DNA of 57,037 nt from CAZQYB01 sp964582985 (GCA_964582985.1 CAZOUM010000009.1:1-57037); one strand, 5' to 3'. Positions 44,414 through 53,859 are shown, numbered from the stretch's first letter. Translations and numbers: made by a program. The notes: generated by a model not told the origin, from the letters alone.

Positions 44414-45196
44414 TCAGCGTTTCCTCAGTAGTACAAGTCCACCCAGGCCGAGCAGCAGAACCGTCACCGGCTCAGGTATGGCAAGATATTCGAAGGTGTT
44501 CACGCTGAATTGCGGGTTGTCCACCTCGTGGAAATAGTCCCAGTTATCAGATGCCGTCCACAGACTACAATCACCCAGTGCCACCACCCTGCCTTGACCA
44601 TATTCGGCCACCGCTGCTATGGTCTCTCCGGTGCCTTCCTTCCAGGCCCCTGCAAAAGTCGGGCTGGAAGCAGTCAATTCCCCCGCTGCGTACATATATA
44701 TTCCGCCAATTCCGTCAAAGATAGCGTGGTCAATCATACCCGATGTATAAAGATGAAGAAGGTCCAAATTGGAGATTCCCAATATAACACCGAATTCATC
44801 TGCCACAGGCTGGATGTGCTCATTGTCCTTGCCGGGACGGTCCTGCCGGTCTCCCATTATAAGAAGCCCGCCGCCATTGTTGACAAAACTCAGTATGCGC
44901 TCAACCTCACCTGAAGTGTAGGCGGTATCATAAGCGCTGGCCATACAGACGACGATAACATCATAGTCCGCAGGGTCATCAATAAGAAATCCGTCAGATG
45001 TGGTATCTACGGTGAAACCATTATTACCGAGATGCTGGACCAGCGTTTGGTAATATCCGCTCGGCTGGTAGTCACCATCGCCGACGACCCCATGAGATGT
45101 GTCCCACAAAACAGCATAGGCAAATACCGTTGAAGGTGCCAGAAGAACCAGCATCGCCAGCACGGGCACGAAATGTATCGATTCCCTCCCTGCCAT
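44414..45196 (-). CDS. PEP-CTERM sorting-domain protein with class I amidotransferase-like domain
   Basis: A 260-residue exported protein. The signal peptide (VLAMLVLLAPSTVFA) is followed by a DUF4350/ThuA-like flavodoxin-type domain: DYDVIVVCMASAYDTAYTS, then ILSFVNNGGGLLIMGD. The C-terminus is a textbook PEP-CTERM tripartite signal, IPEPVTVLLLGLGGLVLLRKR, processed in other bacteria by an exosortase and linked to exopolysaccharide. No exosortase is seen here. The ATG at 45196 has GGAG six bases before it. A strong promoter and a terminator bracket it as a single-gene unit. Confidence 0.85.
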   Translation of the reverse strand: MAGRESIHFVPVLAMLVLLAPSTVFAYAVLWDTSHGVVGDGDYQPSGYYQTLVQHLGNNGFTVDTTSDGFLIDDPADYDVIVVCMASAYDTAYTSGEVERILSFVNNGGGLLIMGDRQDRPGKDNEHIQPVADEFGVILGISNLDLLHLYTSGMIDHAIFDGIGGIYMYAAGELTASSPTFAGAWKEGTGETIAAVAEYGQGRVVALGDCSLWTASDNWDYFHEVDNPQFSVNTFEYLAIPEPVTVLLLGLGGLVLLRKR

Positions 45197-45287
45197 TTGT
45201 TCTCCTTTTTCCCATTTTCCTGCCAATGGAAAGGACGGCTAAGGTACGACCGCGGTTGCAAGTTAGCCACCTCTTTCCTTAATCTCT

Positions 45288-45316
45288 ATTATAACACAAC
45301 TGGCTGGCTACATCAA
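45288..45316 (-). promoter_or_regulatory. Promoter of the PEP-CTERM gene
   Basis: On the minus strand TTGATG at 45316-45311 and a perfect TATAAT at 45293-45288 with a 17-bp spacer, preceded by TGT to make an extended -10. The leader would be about 85 nt. Confidence 0.65.
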
Positions 45317-45538
45317 CGAAAAAGTCCCATAAAAAGGGTTTATTTTTGACCAAGGAGTTGCTGTGTGGTGCTGAAAAAGCGGCTTTTTTGCGCTGTTTTC
45401 GGGGTTTGCAGGCTTTATACCGGCCTCCTACCCGAATTTAAAGCATCTTCTCTTGTTTCGAACCCAACCAGCTTCCTCTCGCTTATCTGCTTGGCTGCAA
45501 TTTGGCCTAATTAGTGGGGGTAAAAAATGCATTTCTAA
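45317..45538. other. Intergenic region beside tRNA-Arg
   Basis: No gene is seen between the PEP-CTERM promoter and the tRNA. A small palindrome AAAAAGCGGCTTTTT at about 45374-45388 is too tight for a proper RNA stem and is not called a terminator. Beyond the tRNA (45613-45739) nothing is recognised. Confidence 0.4.
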
Positions 45539-45612
<74 letters not shown>

Positions 45613-45739
45613 AAAGTCAATTCACATATTGCTGTTCTTGAATTATAGTCGAATTGTTAGATTTATCAAGGGCGAAAATACTGGTGTCCGGTTGGGCATC
45701 GGGCCTTCAGACGGGGCTCTTGCGTGCAGGGCATCGGCC

Positions 45740-45768
45740 TTGACGGCAGAGACAGTTGAGTATATCTT
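45740..45768 (+). promoter_or_regulatory. Promoter of the RND exporter operon
   Basis: TTGACG at 45740-45745 and TATCTT at 45763-45768 with a 17-bp spacer. The start would be near 45775, about 66 nt upstream of the ATG at 45841. Confidence 0.5.
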
Positions 45769-45840
45769 ACTTTAGCGGAAATGGCCTTGGTTTGGGACAT
45801 TCCCTGAGAGTCCGTTAGTTAATGAGGGCGGTTGCGGAAA

Positions 45841-48711
45841 ATGGACGCCGGACAAGCAATTACAAATTATTCTCTCAGGCACTACAAATCAGTTACGGCT
45901 GTAATGATTGCCGTCACATTGGCGCTGGGCGCGTTGATACCGCTTATCCGGGTTGACACCGACCCGGAGAATATGCTTTCAGCGGATGAGCCGGTCAGGG
46001 TATTTCACAATCAAGCAAAAGAACAATTCACCTTAAGCGACATTGTGGTTGTTGGAATTGTTAACAACAAAAATGCCAACGGCGTTTTTAACCCTGATTC
46101 ACTTGCAAAAATATTTGAACTGACTGAATTCGCCGTGACGGAGCTTCGTTGGCGGGATGAAGAGAGCCCTGACAAAGAAGTGGGCGTGATTGAAGTCGAC
46201 CTGCTCGCACCTTCTACAGTTGACCATATCGGGCAGGGCGGATCAGGTGAAGTCAAATTCGAATGGCTGATGAAAAAGCCGCCGACCACGCAAGCCCAGG
46301 CCCTGGAAATCAGAGATAAGGCGATGTCAAACCCGCTTCTCAAAGGGACCCTTGTTTCCGAAAACGCCAAAGCAATTTGTCTCTACCTGCCACTCACGAG
46401 CAAGAATTTGAGTCACGAGGTGTATCGCAAGCTGAAAGAAAAAATCGCCACGTTTGATGGTGACGAGGAATATCACATTACGGGATTGCCGGTCGCTGAG
46501 GACACTTTCGGCTATGAAATGTTCGTGCAAATGGCCATATCAGCACCATTAGCAATGGCTGTGATATTTATTCTTATGCTGTTGTTTTTCCGCAAGCCGG
46601 TTCTCATTATATCTCCAATGATAGTCGCGCTGGTTTCGGTGACTTTAACAATGGGGCTTTTGATCGGCCTTGGTTACCCAGTGCATATAATGAGTTCGAT
46701 GATACCCATTTTCCTTATGCCCATAGCCGTGGTGGACTCAGTGCACATCCTTTCTGAATTCTTCGACCTTTACACAAAGCAAAAAGGAAAAGTAAATACG
46801 ACGCGTGAGGTTATGAGCAATCTTTTCACGCCGATGCTCTACACTTCGCTTACTTCGGCAGCCGGTTTTGCTTCGCTGGCGCTCACGCCAATTCCACCAG
46901 TCCAGGTTTTCGGTATCTTCGTTGCCATAGGTATTATGTTCGCTTGGGTGTCCACCGTGACGTTTGTGCCGGCCTATATAATGATGATAAGGGAAAAGTC
47001 CCTTGAGAACTTCGGCCAGGCATCAAAGCACGAAGAAAAACAAACCTGGCTCATTAAGTTTCTCACGGCAGCAGGTCAGTTCACATATAACAAAGCAAAA
47101 CCCATACTAATAGCTGTGCTGATAATTGTCGCAGCGGCTATTTATGGCATTACGCGAATCGAGATAAACGATAACCCGGTAAAGTGGTTCTCTAAAAAGC
47201 ATCCAATACGCAAAGCTGACATCGAACTGAACAAGCATTTTGGCGGAACCTATATGGCATACCTGGTCCTCGAAGCCGGCCAACGACAAAGTCTAACCCC
47301 CGAATATGTTGAGGCTGTCCGCAAGCGCTGGGCGGTAAAAGGTTTCATGCTCAAAGAAGAGTTCCCGCAGGCGGCCGATTTGGTTGACGAGATGGCAAAA
47401 TTGCTCCTTGCTCGTTCGTCGAAAGACCAAACCAGAGAGCGATTTCTCGACGCATTTATCGAGATTGCAAATGAAAAATTAGACGCAGCCGAGGACGCTA
47501 ATGCACCCGATGCCCAGGACGTTTGGTTTGAAATCGTGGACTTTTTCGAGTTGGAGAAGGAACGGCTAAAAACCTTCAAGCAGCCCGAAGTGCTTCGCTA
47601 CATCGCAGGCCTGCAGCAATACCTTGAAGAATCAGGTCTTGTTGGAAAAAGCAACTCCGTCGCCGATATCGTCAAGAAGGTTCATCAGGAACTGACTGAC
47701 GGCACACGTAAAAGCCACAAAATTCCCGATTCTTTCCAGGCTGTTGCTCAGTGTCTGCTGCAGTTCCAGAGCAGCCATACTCCGGATGATTTATGGCACT
47801 TCGTCACAATTGATTACATGCATGCTAATATCTGGCTTCAGCTGACCACCGGCGATAACAAGGATATGAAAAAGGTCATAGAAGCCGTGGACGCATTCTT
47901 CAAAGACCAGAATAATCCGCCGCCCGAGCCGCTCAATTACAATTGGGCAGGGCTTACATATATTAATGTCGTCTGGCAGGAAAAAATGGTCTGGGGTATG
48001 CTCCAATCGTTTTTGGGCAGCTTCGTCATCGTTTTTATTATGATGGCGATACTCTTCCGTTCCCCTCTGTGGGGTATTATTTGTATGATTCCCCTTACCA
48101 TAACCATAGCCGTCATCTACGGGATAATTGGGTTGGTAGGTAAGGATTACGATATGCCAGTTGCCGTGCTCAGCGCGTTGACCCTCGGTATGGCGGTTGA
48201 CTTTGCGATACATTTCCTCCAACGCGCACGGACCAGTTACTCGCAAACCGGCTCTTGGCAAACCAGCGCCGTCGTGATGTTCGGCGAGCCTGCCCGCGCG
48301 ATAAGCAGAAATGTCCTTATTATCGCCATAGGATTTTTACCGTTGCTGGCAGCTACTCTAGTGCCCTACAAGACTGTGGGTATATTTTTGTGCGCGATTA
48401 TGGCTTTGTCCGGGGCGATTACACTCATCCAGTTGCCCGCTATCATGAAGCTTGCAGAGAAAATGCTCTTTAAGCCCAAACAGGTAAAAAGGGCTTCAAC
48501 CTGCAACTGCGTTTTTTGTTTGATTATTTCGCTTGCGGTAGTTGTCTTGGTGGCGGTAAATTTGCATCAGTACTGGAAGCTCGGCTGGAACAAGCTCACC
48601 TTGATTAGTATAATAGCGATACCGGTAATGGCGCTTATTTGCGGAGTAATGTCGCGCCGACAGGCATGTAAAGCTGCTGCTGAATGTCAAAAAGATAAAG
48701 CGGAGGTGTAA
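45841..48711 (+). CDS. RND superfamily (MMPL/HpnN-type) exporter
   Basis: A 956-residue inner-membrane transporter of the RND/MMPL class. It has two repeats: a first transmembrane helix (about 18-36), a large periplasmic loop, then five helices at about 230-385, followed by a second half with the same plan. Conserved positions include PIAVVDSVHILSEFF in repeat one and MAVDFAIHFLQRAR in repeat two. The C-terminus adds two extra hydrophobic helices. ATG 45841 is preferred to TTG 45832. A LolA-like protein follows after one base and a barrel protein overlaps it. That trio is often found together and is thought to carry hydrophobic molecules, perhaps hopanoids or lipids. Confidence 0.85.
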   Translation: MDAGQAITNYSLRHYKSVTAVMIAVTLALGALIPLIRVDTDPENMLSADEPVRVFHNQAKEQFTLSDIVVVGIVNNKNANGVFNPDSLAKIFELTEFAVTELRWRDEESPDKEVGVIEVDLLAPSTVDHIGQGGSGEVKFEWLMKKPPTTQAQALEIRDKAMSNPLLKGTLVSENAKAICLYLPLTSKNLSHEVYRKLKEKIATFDGDEEYHITGLPVAEDTFGYEMFVQMAISAPLAMAVIFILMLLFFRKPVLIISPMIVALVSVTLTMGLLIGLGYPVHIMSSMIPIFLMPIAVVDSVHILSEFFDLYTKQKGKVNTTREVMSNLFTPMLYTSLTSAAGFASLALTPIPPVQVFGIFVAIGIMFAWVSTVTFVPAYIMMIREKSLENFGQASKHEEKQTWLIKFLTAAGQFTYNKAKPILIAVLIIVAAAIYGITRIEINDNPVKWFSKKHPIRKADIELNKHFGGTYMAYLVLEAGQRQSLTPEYVEAVRKRWAVKGFMLKEEFPQAADLVDEMAKLLLARSSKDQTRERFLDAFIEIANEKLDAAEDANAPDAQDVWFEIVDFFELEKERLKTFKQPEVLRYIAGLQQYLEESGLVGKSNSVADIVKKVHQELTDGTRKSHKIPDSFQAVAQCLLQFQSSHTPDDLWHFVTIDYMHANIWLQLTTGDNKDMKKVIEAVDAFFKDQNNPPPEPLNYNWAGLTYINVVWQEKMVWGMLQSFLGSFVIVFIMMAILFRSPLWGIICMIPLTITIAVIYGIIGLVGKDYDMPVAVLSALTLGMAVDFAIHFLQRARTSYSQTGSWQTSAVVMFGEPARAISRNVLIIAIGFLPLLAATLVPYKTVGIFLCAIMALSGAITLIQLPAIMKLAEKMLFKPKQVKRASTCNCVFCLIISLAVVVLVAVNLHQYWKLGWNKLTLISIIAIPVMALICGVMSRRQACKAAAECQKDKAEV

Positions 48712-48712
48712 G

Positions 48713-49543
48713 ATGAAATTAATGTGGATAGTAACATTTATTCTTGTCCTTTCGATGCCGCTTCTTGCCGCCACCGAGCCAAACAAACCAGCCGAGGCAA
48801 ACGCTGTACCTGAGGAAATCCCCGATGTTAACACCATTGTCAACAAAGCCAACTTCATGGCCTATTACCAGGGCAAGGATGGTAAAGCAAAAGTGAAGAT
48901 GCTTATCACAGACAAGAAGGGACGCAAGCAGCAGCGCGAGTTTATAATCCTGAGAAAGGACGTCAAAGACGGTGGAGACCAAAAGTACTACGTCTACTTT
49001 CTAAAGCCGCCTGATGTTCGAAAAATGGTCTTTATGGTTCACAAACACACCGACCTCAAAAAGGATGATGATAGATGGCTGTATATGCCCGCCCTTGACA
49101 ACGTGAAACGAATTGCCGCCGGTGACAAGCGCACCAGCTTTGTCGGCTCCGACTTTCTATACGAAGACGTTTCAGGACGAAGCCTCGAAGAAGACACACA
49201 TGAGCTGATAGATGCCAACGATAAGCTTTTTGTGGTCAGAAATGTCCCGAAGCGGCCCGAAACAGTGGAGTTTAGCTACTACGATGTATCAATAGACCGC
49301 AAAACCTTTATGCCTATGAAGATGGAGTACTACGACAAAAAAAATAAACTCTGCCGAATAATTGAATCCAGGAAGGTCCGGAAGATTCAGAAATTTCCAA
49401 CTGTTGTCAAATCAGTAGTCTCGGATTTGAAGACCGGCAGCAAAACGGTGATGGAATTTAGCGATGTCAAATATGATATGAACCTCAAGGATATATTTAC
49501 CGAACGATACCTTCGCAGACCGCCGAGAGAGGCAAGGAGATGA
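48713..49543 (+). CDS. LolA-like outer-membrane lipoprotein-sorting protein
   Basis: A 276-residue periplasmic protein of the COG2834 LolA-like group. The signal peptide is MKLMWIVTFILVLSMPLLAA. The mature protein is beta-rich with KVKMLITDKKGRKQQREFIILRK, then DDRWLYMPALDNVKRIAAGDKRTSFVGSDFLYEDVSGR. The latter stretch recurs in versions linked to RND exporters. It would be a lipid or hydrophobic-cargo carrier between the membranes. GGAGGTG precedes the ATG one base after the exporter stop. Its own stop overlaps the next start (ATGA), so translation is coupled. Confidence 0.85.
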   Translation: MKLMWIVTFILVLSMPLLAATEPNKPAEANAVPEEIPDVNTIVNKANFMAYYQGKDGKAKVKMLITDKKGRKQQREFIILRKDVKDGGDQKYYVYFLKPPDVRKMVFMVHKHTDLKKDDDRWLYMPALDNVKRIAAGDKRTSFVGSDFLYEDVSGRSLEEDTHELIDANDKLFVVRNVPKRPETVEFSYYDVSIDRKTFMPMKMEYYDKKNKLCRIIESRKVRKIQKFPTVVKSVVSDLKTGSKTVMEFSDVKYDMNLKDIFTERYLRRPPREARR

Positions 49544-50835
49544 CGGGGCACAAAACCCAGTTTGTTTTGATTCTGGTCGGCTTTGTTGCACCTTTTTGTT
49601 TCCCTGCCTCAATTAAGGCCGAGAACGCAGACAAAGCACATTCACTTCTTTCCAGTCTACCGCCAATAGAGCTCCACGGCTTCTACGAAATTAGGTCGGG
49701 CTACCGCACCAGAAAAGACAAATATCAAAAAGATATGTCTATTATGGAGACCCGTTTGCAAGTTGAATTATCTTCAAATCTTAGCTGGGCTGACCTGAAC
49801 GTCAAGGGAGATGTCTTTGGTGACTTGGTGACAGAACAAGGCGACTTCGACCTGCGCGAAGCACATATGTTCACAATGCCGTTTGATTTTATGGATTTGA
49901 AAGTCGGTCGACAAATCCTGACCTGGGGCACCGGCGACCTTATCTTTATTAACGACCTGTTCCCCAAAGATTGGCAGTCATTCTTTATCGGCAGAGACAC
50001 CGAATACCTAAAAGCGCCGTCCGATGCGGTCAAGGTCAGCTTGTTCACTGACCTTGTGAATTTCGATATTGTTTACACGCCGCAGTTTGACCCGGACCGT
50101 TTTATAAGTGGTAAGCGTCTTTCGTACTGGAATTCGAATCTTGGCAGACTGGCTGGTCGCGATGCGATAACCCATACCAACAAGCCGAACCGATGGTTCC
50201 GCGACGATGAATTCGCAGTCCGACTGTATAAGAATATCAATAATTACGAGCTTGCTCTTTATGGTTACCGCGGCTACTGGAAGAGCCCCGCAGGCCAGAA
50301 CGCTGCAAGAAGTCAGGCACTCTTTCCCGACCTGAATGTCTATGGTGCAAGCATTCGCGGCAATGTCGCCAAGGGCATAGGCAATCTTGAACTCGGCTAT
50401 TACGAATCAGCCGATGATACCGGCGGCCAGAAACCACTGATTAATAATTCTGAGTTGAGATATCTGATTGGCTACACACAGGAAATTGGAAAGGACTTCA
50501 CCGCGGGCCTGCAGTATTACGTTGAGCAGATGTTAGATTACGGCCAGTACAAGCGCAGCCTGACGACCGGCCCTGCTCGTGACGAATTCAGGCATCTTAC
50601 TACCGTTCGTTTGACGAAGCTTCTGATGGGTCAGAACCTGCGATGCTCGCTTTTCACCTACTATTCGCCGTCGGATAAGGATGTACATATGCGTCCGAAT
50701 CTACATTACAAGGTCAGAGATAATCTTGCTGTTGAATTTGGTGCCAACATATTCTTCGGTGACTATCGACACACCTTCTTCGGTCAGTTCCAGAACGATA
50801 CAAATATCTACGCAGCCCTGCGATACAGCTTCTAA
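49540..50835 (+). CDS. DUF1302-like outer-membrane beta-barrel
   Basis: A 431-residue outer-membrane protein of the DUF1302 or alginate-export-like kind. Its signal peptide ends near SIKA. Typical strands include ELHGFYEIRSGY near the N-terminus and the shared DLKVGRQILTWGTGDLIFINDLFP. The C-terminal strand ends in YSF with terminal phenylalanine. It starts inside the stop of the LolA-like gene (ATGA overlap). With the RND exporter and LolA-like carrier it forms a trans-envelope set. The transported compound is unknown. Confidence 0.8.
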   Translation: MTGHKTQFVLILVGFVAPFCFPASIKAENADKAHSLLSSLPPIELHGFYEIRSGYRTRKDKYQKDMSIMETRLQVELSSNLSWADLNVKGDVFGDLVTEQGDFDLREAHMFTMPFDFMDLKVGRQILTWGTGDLIFINDLFPKDWQSFFIGRDTEYLKAPSDAVKVSLFTDLVNFDIVYTPQFDPDRFISGKRLSYWNSNLGRLAGRDAITHTNKPNRWFRDDEFAVRLYKNINNYELALYGYRGYWKSPAGQNAARSQALFPDLNVYGASIRGNVAKGIGNLELGYYESADDTGGQKPLINNSELRYLIGYTQEIGKDFTAGLQYYVEQMLDYGQYKRSLTTGPARDEFRHLTTVRLTKLLMGQNLRCSLFTYYSPSDKDVHMRPNLHYKVRDNLAVEFGANIFFGDYRHTFFGQFQNDTNIYAALRYSF

Positions 50836-50947
50836 TCGCATCTGCTTGAGGCCCAAATTTGCCAATTGTCTTGACCTGCTGTCTGGCTTCGTTTCTAATA
50901 TTTACTGTCCGTACGAAGAAAGTGTAGATTTGAAAGGTACAGAGAAA

Positions 50948-52141
50948 ATGAAAGTCAGCAAAAGAGCCCAGGCCATACCCCCCTCGGCTACGTTGGCGGT
51001 CAGCTCACGAGCCAGAGAACTAAAAGACCAGGGCCAGGACATAGTCACTTTTGGTGCAGGCGAGCCCGACTTCGATACGCCCGATTATATCAAGGAAGCT
51101 GCAACAGAGGCTCTAAAAGCCGGCCAGACAAAATACACCGCCGCCGTTGGCATAATAGAACTGAGAAAGGCCATCGCCGAAAAGCTGCAAAAAGAAAACG
51201 GCCTCAAATACACTCCTGACCAAATCATTGTCAACATCGGCGGTAAGCACTCCGTCTATGAATCAATGCAGGCAGTACTTGACCCCGATGACGAGGTTAT
51301 CTTGGGCGCACCGTACTGGGTGACATACACGGAGACAATAAAACTCGCCCGCGCAACCGCAAAGATTGTCCAAACCGACAAAGCTAACAGCTACAAAATC
51401 ACGCCAGACCAACTAAAAGAGGCCATTACCAAAAAAACCGCTATGCTGGTAATCAACTCGCCCAACAATCCCGGCGGCTTTACTTATACGCCCGAGGAAC
51501 TGGCCGAACTTGCGAAGGCCCTTGAAGGAACGGATGTAATAGTGCTTTCAGACGAAATCTATGAAAAGCTTATCTATGGTGACACCAAATTTGTCAGCTT
51601 TGCTTCCTTGAGCGACGATGCTTACAATAGAACTTTGACCCTCAATGGCCTTAGCAAAACTTTTGCAATGACCGGCTGGCGCCTCGGCTATACTGCAGGA
51701 CCGCTGGATGTCATAAAGGCGATGGCGCGACTGCAATCTCATATGACTTCGAATCCTGTGACCTTTGCCCAGCATGCAGCTATTACCGCGCTAAATGACC
51801 CCCTTGCCGATGATTGTGTGGAGAAAATGCGGACCGAATTTGAAAAACGCGGCAAATATATGGCCCAGCGACTAAACAGCATCAAAGGCTTCCAGTGTTG
51901 CGAGCCTACCGGCGCTTTCTATTGTTTTCCTGATGTTTCAGGCCATTACGGCAGAAAAATTAACGGCGTAAGAATCAACGGCAGTATAGACTTCGCAAAG
52001 GCGCTTTTGGAACAGGCCAGAGTCGCCCTCGTTCCGGGCCTGCCGTTTGGCTGTGACAATAATGTCCGGCTGAGTTTTGCCTGTTCACTCGAACAAATTA
52101 CCGAGGGTTTAGATAGACTGGAAAAATGGCTCAGTCAGTGA
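50948..52141 (+). CDS. aspC: Aspartate aminotransferase (class I PLP)
   Basis: A 397-residue fold-type I aminotransferase, cytosolic, interconverting aspartate/2-oxoglutarate and oxaloacetate/glutamate, or possibly prephenate in the AspC/PAT group. The N-terminus is typical of the 1b subgroup: KRAQAIPPSATLAVSSRARELK, here from 50948. The glycine-rich VTFGAGEPDFDTPD, the NSPNNPGG motif and the PLP lysine in LNGLSKTFAMTGWRLGY all fit. AAAGG is ten bases before the ATG. The longer frame back to 50681 runs inside the previous gene and is not used. Confidence 0.88.
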   Translation: MKVSKRAQAIPPSATLAVSSRARELKDQGQDIVTFGAGEPDFDTPDYIKEAATEALKAGQTKYTAAVGIIELRKAIAEKLQKENGLKYTPDQIIVNIGGKHSVYESMQAVLDPDDEVILGAPYWVTYTETIKLARATAKIVQTDKANSYKITPDQLKEAITKKTAMLVINSPNNPGGFTYTPEELAELAKALEGTDVIVLSDEIYEKLIYGDTKFVSFASLSDDAYNRTLTLNGLSKTFAMTGWRLGYTAGPLDVIKAMARLQSHMTSNPVTFAQHAAITALNDPLADDCVEKMRTEFEKRGKYMAQRLNSIKGFQCCEPTGAFYCFPDVSGHYGRKINGVRINGSIDFAKALLEQARVALVPGLPFGCDNNVRLSFACSLEQITEGLDRLEKWLSQ

Positions 52142-52288
52142 GACCCAAGAAGATGCGGTGTTTTGTCCGACCCGCCGGAACAGTATTTTCTTCAGATTTC
52201 TTTTGTTTTATTGCCAACACCTGTATCCGCCGTATCGTCTAACTATTGTGGCCGGTTAGAGGGTGATAGTCTGTGCTCGGAGATAGGA

Positions 52289-52840
52289 GTGCGACATAGG
52301 TCGAAACGACAGAATCTAAAGGATATCCGTAAAGGACGGCGAGAAGCCTGGGAAGCAGTAATATCTCAGAACTATAAGTCAATTTACCGTTTTATGGCAT
52401 ACTTGACCGCTGATGTAAGCCTTGCTGAAGACCTGACGCAGGAAACTTTTGTGTCCGCCTGGACCAACATCGACCGTTTCAAAGGCCGAGCGTCAATAGG
52501 AACGTGGCTGCACAGAATTGCTTACAACAAATTCATTGACGCAAGACGCAACCTCGAACGCCGCATCGCTTCGATATCTGGATTGGGCAGACCCCAGCCT
52601 GATATGCCGGAAACTTCAAATCCTTTGTACCGACTTATGGCGGATGAACACTCGCGGCTTCTATACCAGGCGATACGCAGGCTGGCCTCGCCCGAGTATA
52701 TAGTGATTGTATTGCACTACATTCAGGGCCTTAGTTTTCGCCAGATGGCCAAAGTGTTGGACGTACCCGTAGGGACGGTTAAGTGGCAAACGAGCCACGC
52801 GTTGAAAAGATTAAAGGGATTTTTGACTGGCAGGGTATAG
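52289..52840 (+). CDS. ECF-type RNA polymerase sigma factor
   Basis: A 183-residue sigma-70 family protein with only regions 2 and 4, as in ECF sigma factors. Region 2 includes FMAYLTADVSLAEDLTQETFVSAW and the WLHRIAYNKFIDARR segment. Region 4 has the helix-turn-helix LSFRQMAKVLDVPVGTVKWQTSHA. I chose the GTG at 52289, six bases after GGAG; the upstream reading from 52163 has no family-like sequence. A short membrane protein follows after two bases and is a candidate anti-sigma factor. The stimulus is unknown. Confidence 0.85.
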   Translation: MRHRSKRQNLKDIRKGRREAWEAVISQNYKSIYRFMAYLTADVSLAEDLTQETFVSAWTNIDRFKGRASIGTWLHRIAYNKFIDARRNLERRIASISGLGRPQPDMPETSNPLYRLMADEHSRLLYQAIRRLASPEYIVIVLHYIQGLSFRQMAKVLDVPVGTVKWQTSHALKRLKGFLTGRV

Positions 52841-52842
52841 CT

Positions 52843-53229
52843 ATGACTAAGAATAAAGAAAAAAAGTCGGACGACATGACGCTGCAGTCATTGGAGGCAA
52901 AGTTGCATCGTCTTCCGGATGTGGATGTTCCCGAAACGCTTGAAGCAAAACTTTTGGCGGCAATTCCGCGTAGGGGACCAGAGACATTGGCAGAGCTTCC
53001 TGTTGAACGCCATCCTCGACTTTGGGATTTTGGAGTAACGGCCGCTGCAGCAATTTTGATTTTGGCCTTAATGTTGACAGTAAACTACGGCCTATCCACA
53101 CCTTCACAGACATTATCATCACAACTCAAGGATACGTCGCTTTGCTATACGATGTGGGAGCGATATGGCTTGCTGGGCGACCAGAACGCACTTATTGAGG
53201 ATACCAACTATGCCAATTGCAGGTGGTAA
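52843..53229 (+). CDS. Candidate anti-sigma partner, single-pass membrane protein
   Basis: A 128-residue protein with a charged cytosolic part (about 1-63), one hydrophobic helix at about 66-83 (VTAAAAILILALMLTV) and a short outside part. The helix placement and the two-base gap after the sigma gene suggest an anti-sigma role. It lacks the HxxxCxxC zinc motif of ZAS anti-sigma factors. No firm family match is seen; the call rests on context. The reading starts with ATG 52843. Confidence 0.55.
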   Translation: MTKNKEKKSDDMTLQSLEAKLHRLPDVDVPETLEAKLLAAIPRRGPETLAELPVERHPRLWDFGVTAAAAILILALMLTVNYGLSTPSQTLSSQLKDTSLCYTMWERYGLLGDQNALIEDTNYANCRW

Positions 53230-53235
53230 GTCGAA

Positions 53236-53412
53236 ATGAGCCGTATTCAGGAGTACAAAGCTGGGGAACATCCGATTGTTCCGACGGTCTTTTTTGTCGG
53301 ATTTTATAGCAACTACGCAATGTCAGGCCTTGCCATTGACGATATATGGGTAAGGTCTTACTATTGCTCTGTGACGATAGTGTCACTAAAGGGAAAAGCA
53401 GATGGAAAATGA
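53236..53412 (+). CDS. Possible small protein
   Basis: A 58-codon frame beginning with ATG six bases after the previous stop and ending ten bases inside the DUF4190 gene. It reads MSRIQEYKAGEHPIVPTVFF at the start. The sequence is aromatic-rich and has no recognised motif or ribosome site. It could be a real member of the sigma operon, a decayed tail of the preceding gene, or chance. Confidence 0.25.
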   Translation: MSRIQEYKAGEHPIVPTVFFVGFYSNYAMSGLAIDDIWVRSYYCSVTIVSLKGKADGK

Positions 53413-53791
53413 GGCAACCCTAGGCGAAACGCAGCTTGTCGATGAGACAGGCATTGACTCACAACCTCAAGAAGTAAAAGTCTCAAAATTGGCAGTTGCG
53501 TCTATGGTATTTGCGATACTTGGCCCTTTTTCCATCGGGTTTTTGTGGATGGTATCGCTTAGCGACTTTTTATCTATAGGAGCCCACCATCTAATAATAT
53601 TGTTTTCTTGCAGTCTGGCGTGGATATTAGGGCTTGCGTTAGGAGTAAAATCGCTTCAGCAGATAGAGAATAGTCAAGGACAGTTGGTGGGGAAAGAGTA
53701 CGCCATGGTCGGAATCTTTGTTTCTGCGGTTTGGATGGTTTTGATTTTGGTGGGTCTTCTTTTGCCTGCGGTTTTTAGTGTCAACAGCTAA
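53402..53791 (+). CDS. DUF4190-type membrane protein
   Basis: A 129-residue membrane protein. An acidic N-terminal tail of about 27 residues is followed by LAVASMVFAILGPFSIGFLW, a second hydrophobic stretch at about 60-80 (LIILFSCSLAWILGLALGV), the family-typical GxxSLQQIENSQGQLVGKEYAMVG turn and a third helix (VWMVLILVGLLLPAVF). This order matches DUF4190. AAAGGGA lies upstream. The sigma and candidate anti-sigma genes precede it, but whether they share a transcript is unclear. Confidence 0.75.
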   Translation: MENEATLGETQLVDETGIDSQPQEVKVSKLAVASMVFAILGPFSIGFLWMVSLSDFLSIGAHHLIILFSCSLAWILGLALGVKSLQQIENSQGQLVGKEYAMVGIFVSAVWMVLILVGLLLPAVFSVNS

Positions 53792-53816
53792 ATGTTCGGC
53801 TTCGAGTTGTTATCTG

Positions 53817-53830
53817 TTTGTTTGAACAAA
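53817..53830. promoter_or_regulatory. Short palindrome upstream of the GT-C-like gene
   Basis: TTTGTT and AACAAA around a TG centre form a 14-bp inverted repeat 30 bp before the ATG at 53860. It could be an operator half-site pair but is short and AT-rich. Confidence 0.2.
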
Positions 53831-53859
53831 TTATTAGATGGTTTGGTGAAAGTAGAAAG

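Noticed and set aside
44414..45196. Nearby exosortase for the PEP-CTERM protein
   Set aside because: No exosortase-like gene with the Cys/Arg/His membrane motif is present in the window.
45374..45388. Palindrome AAAAAGCGGCTTTTT as a terminator
   Set aside because: Only one base remains for a loop if fully paired, and no gene ends nearby on either strand.
50681..50947. N-terminal extension of the aspartate aminotransferase
   Set aside because: It overlaps the end of the barrel gene and lacks family similarity; the ATG at 50948 begins the conserved part.
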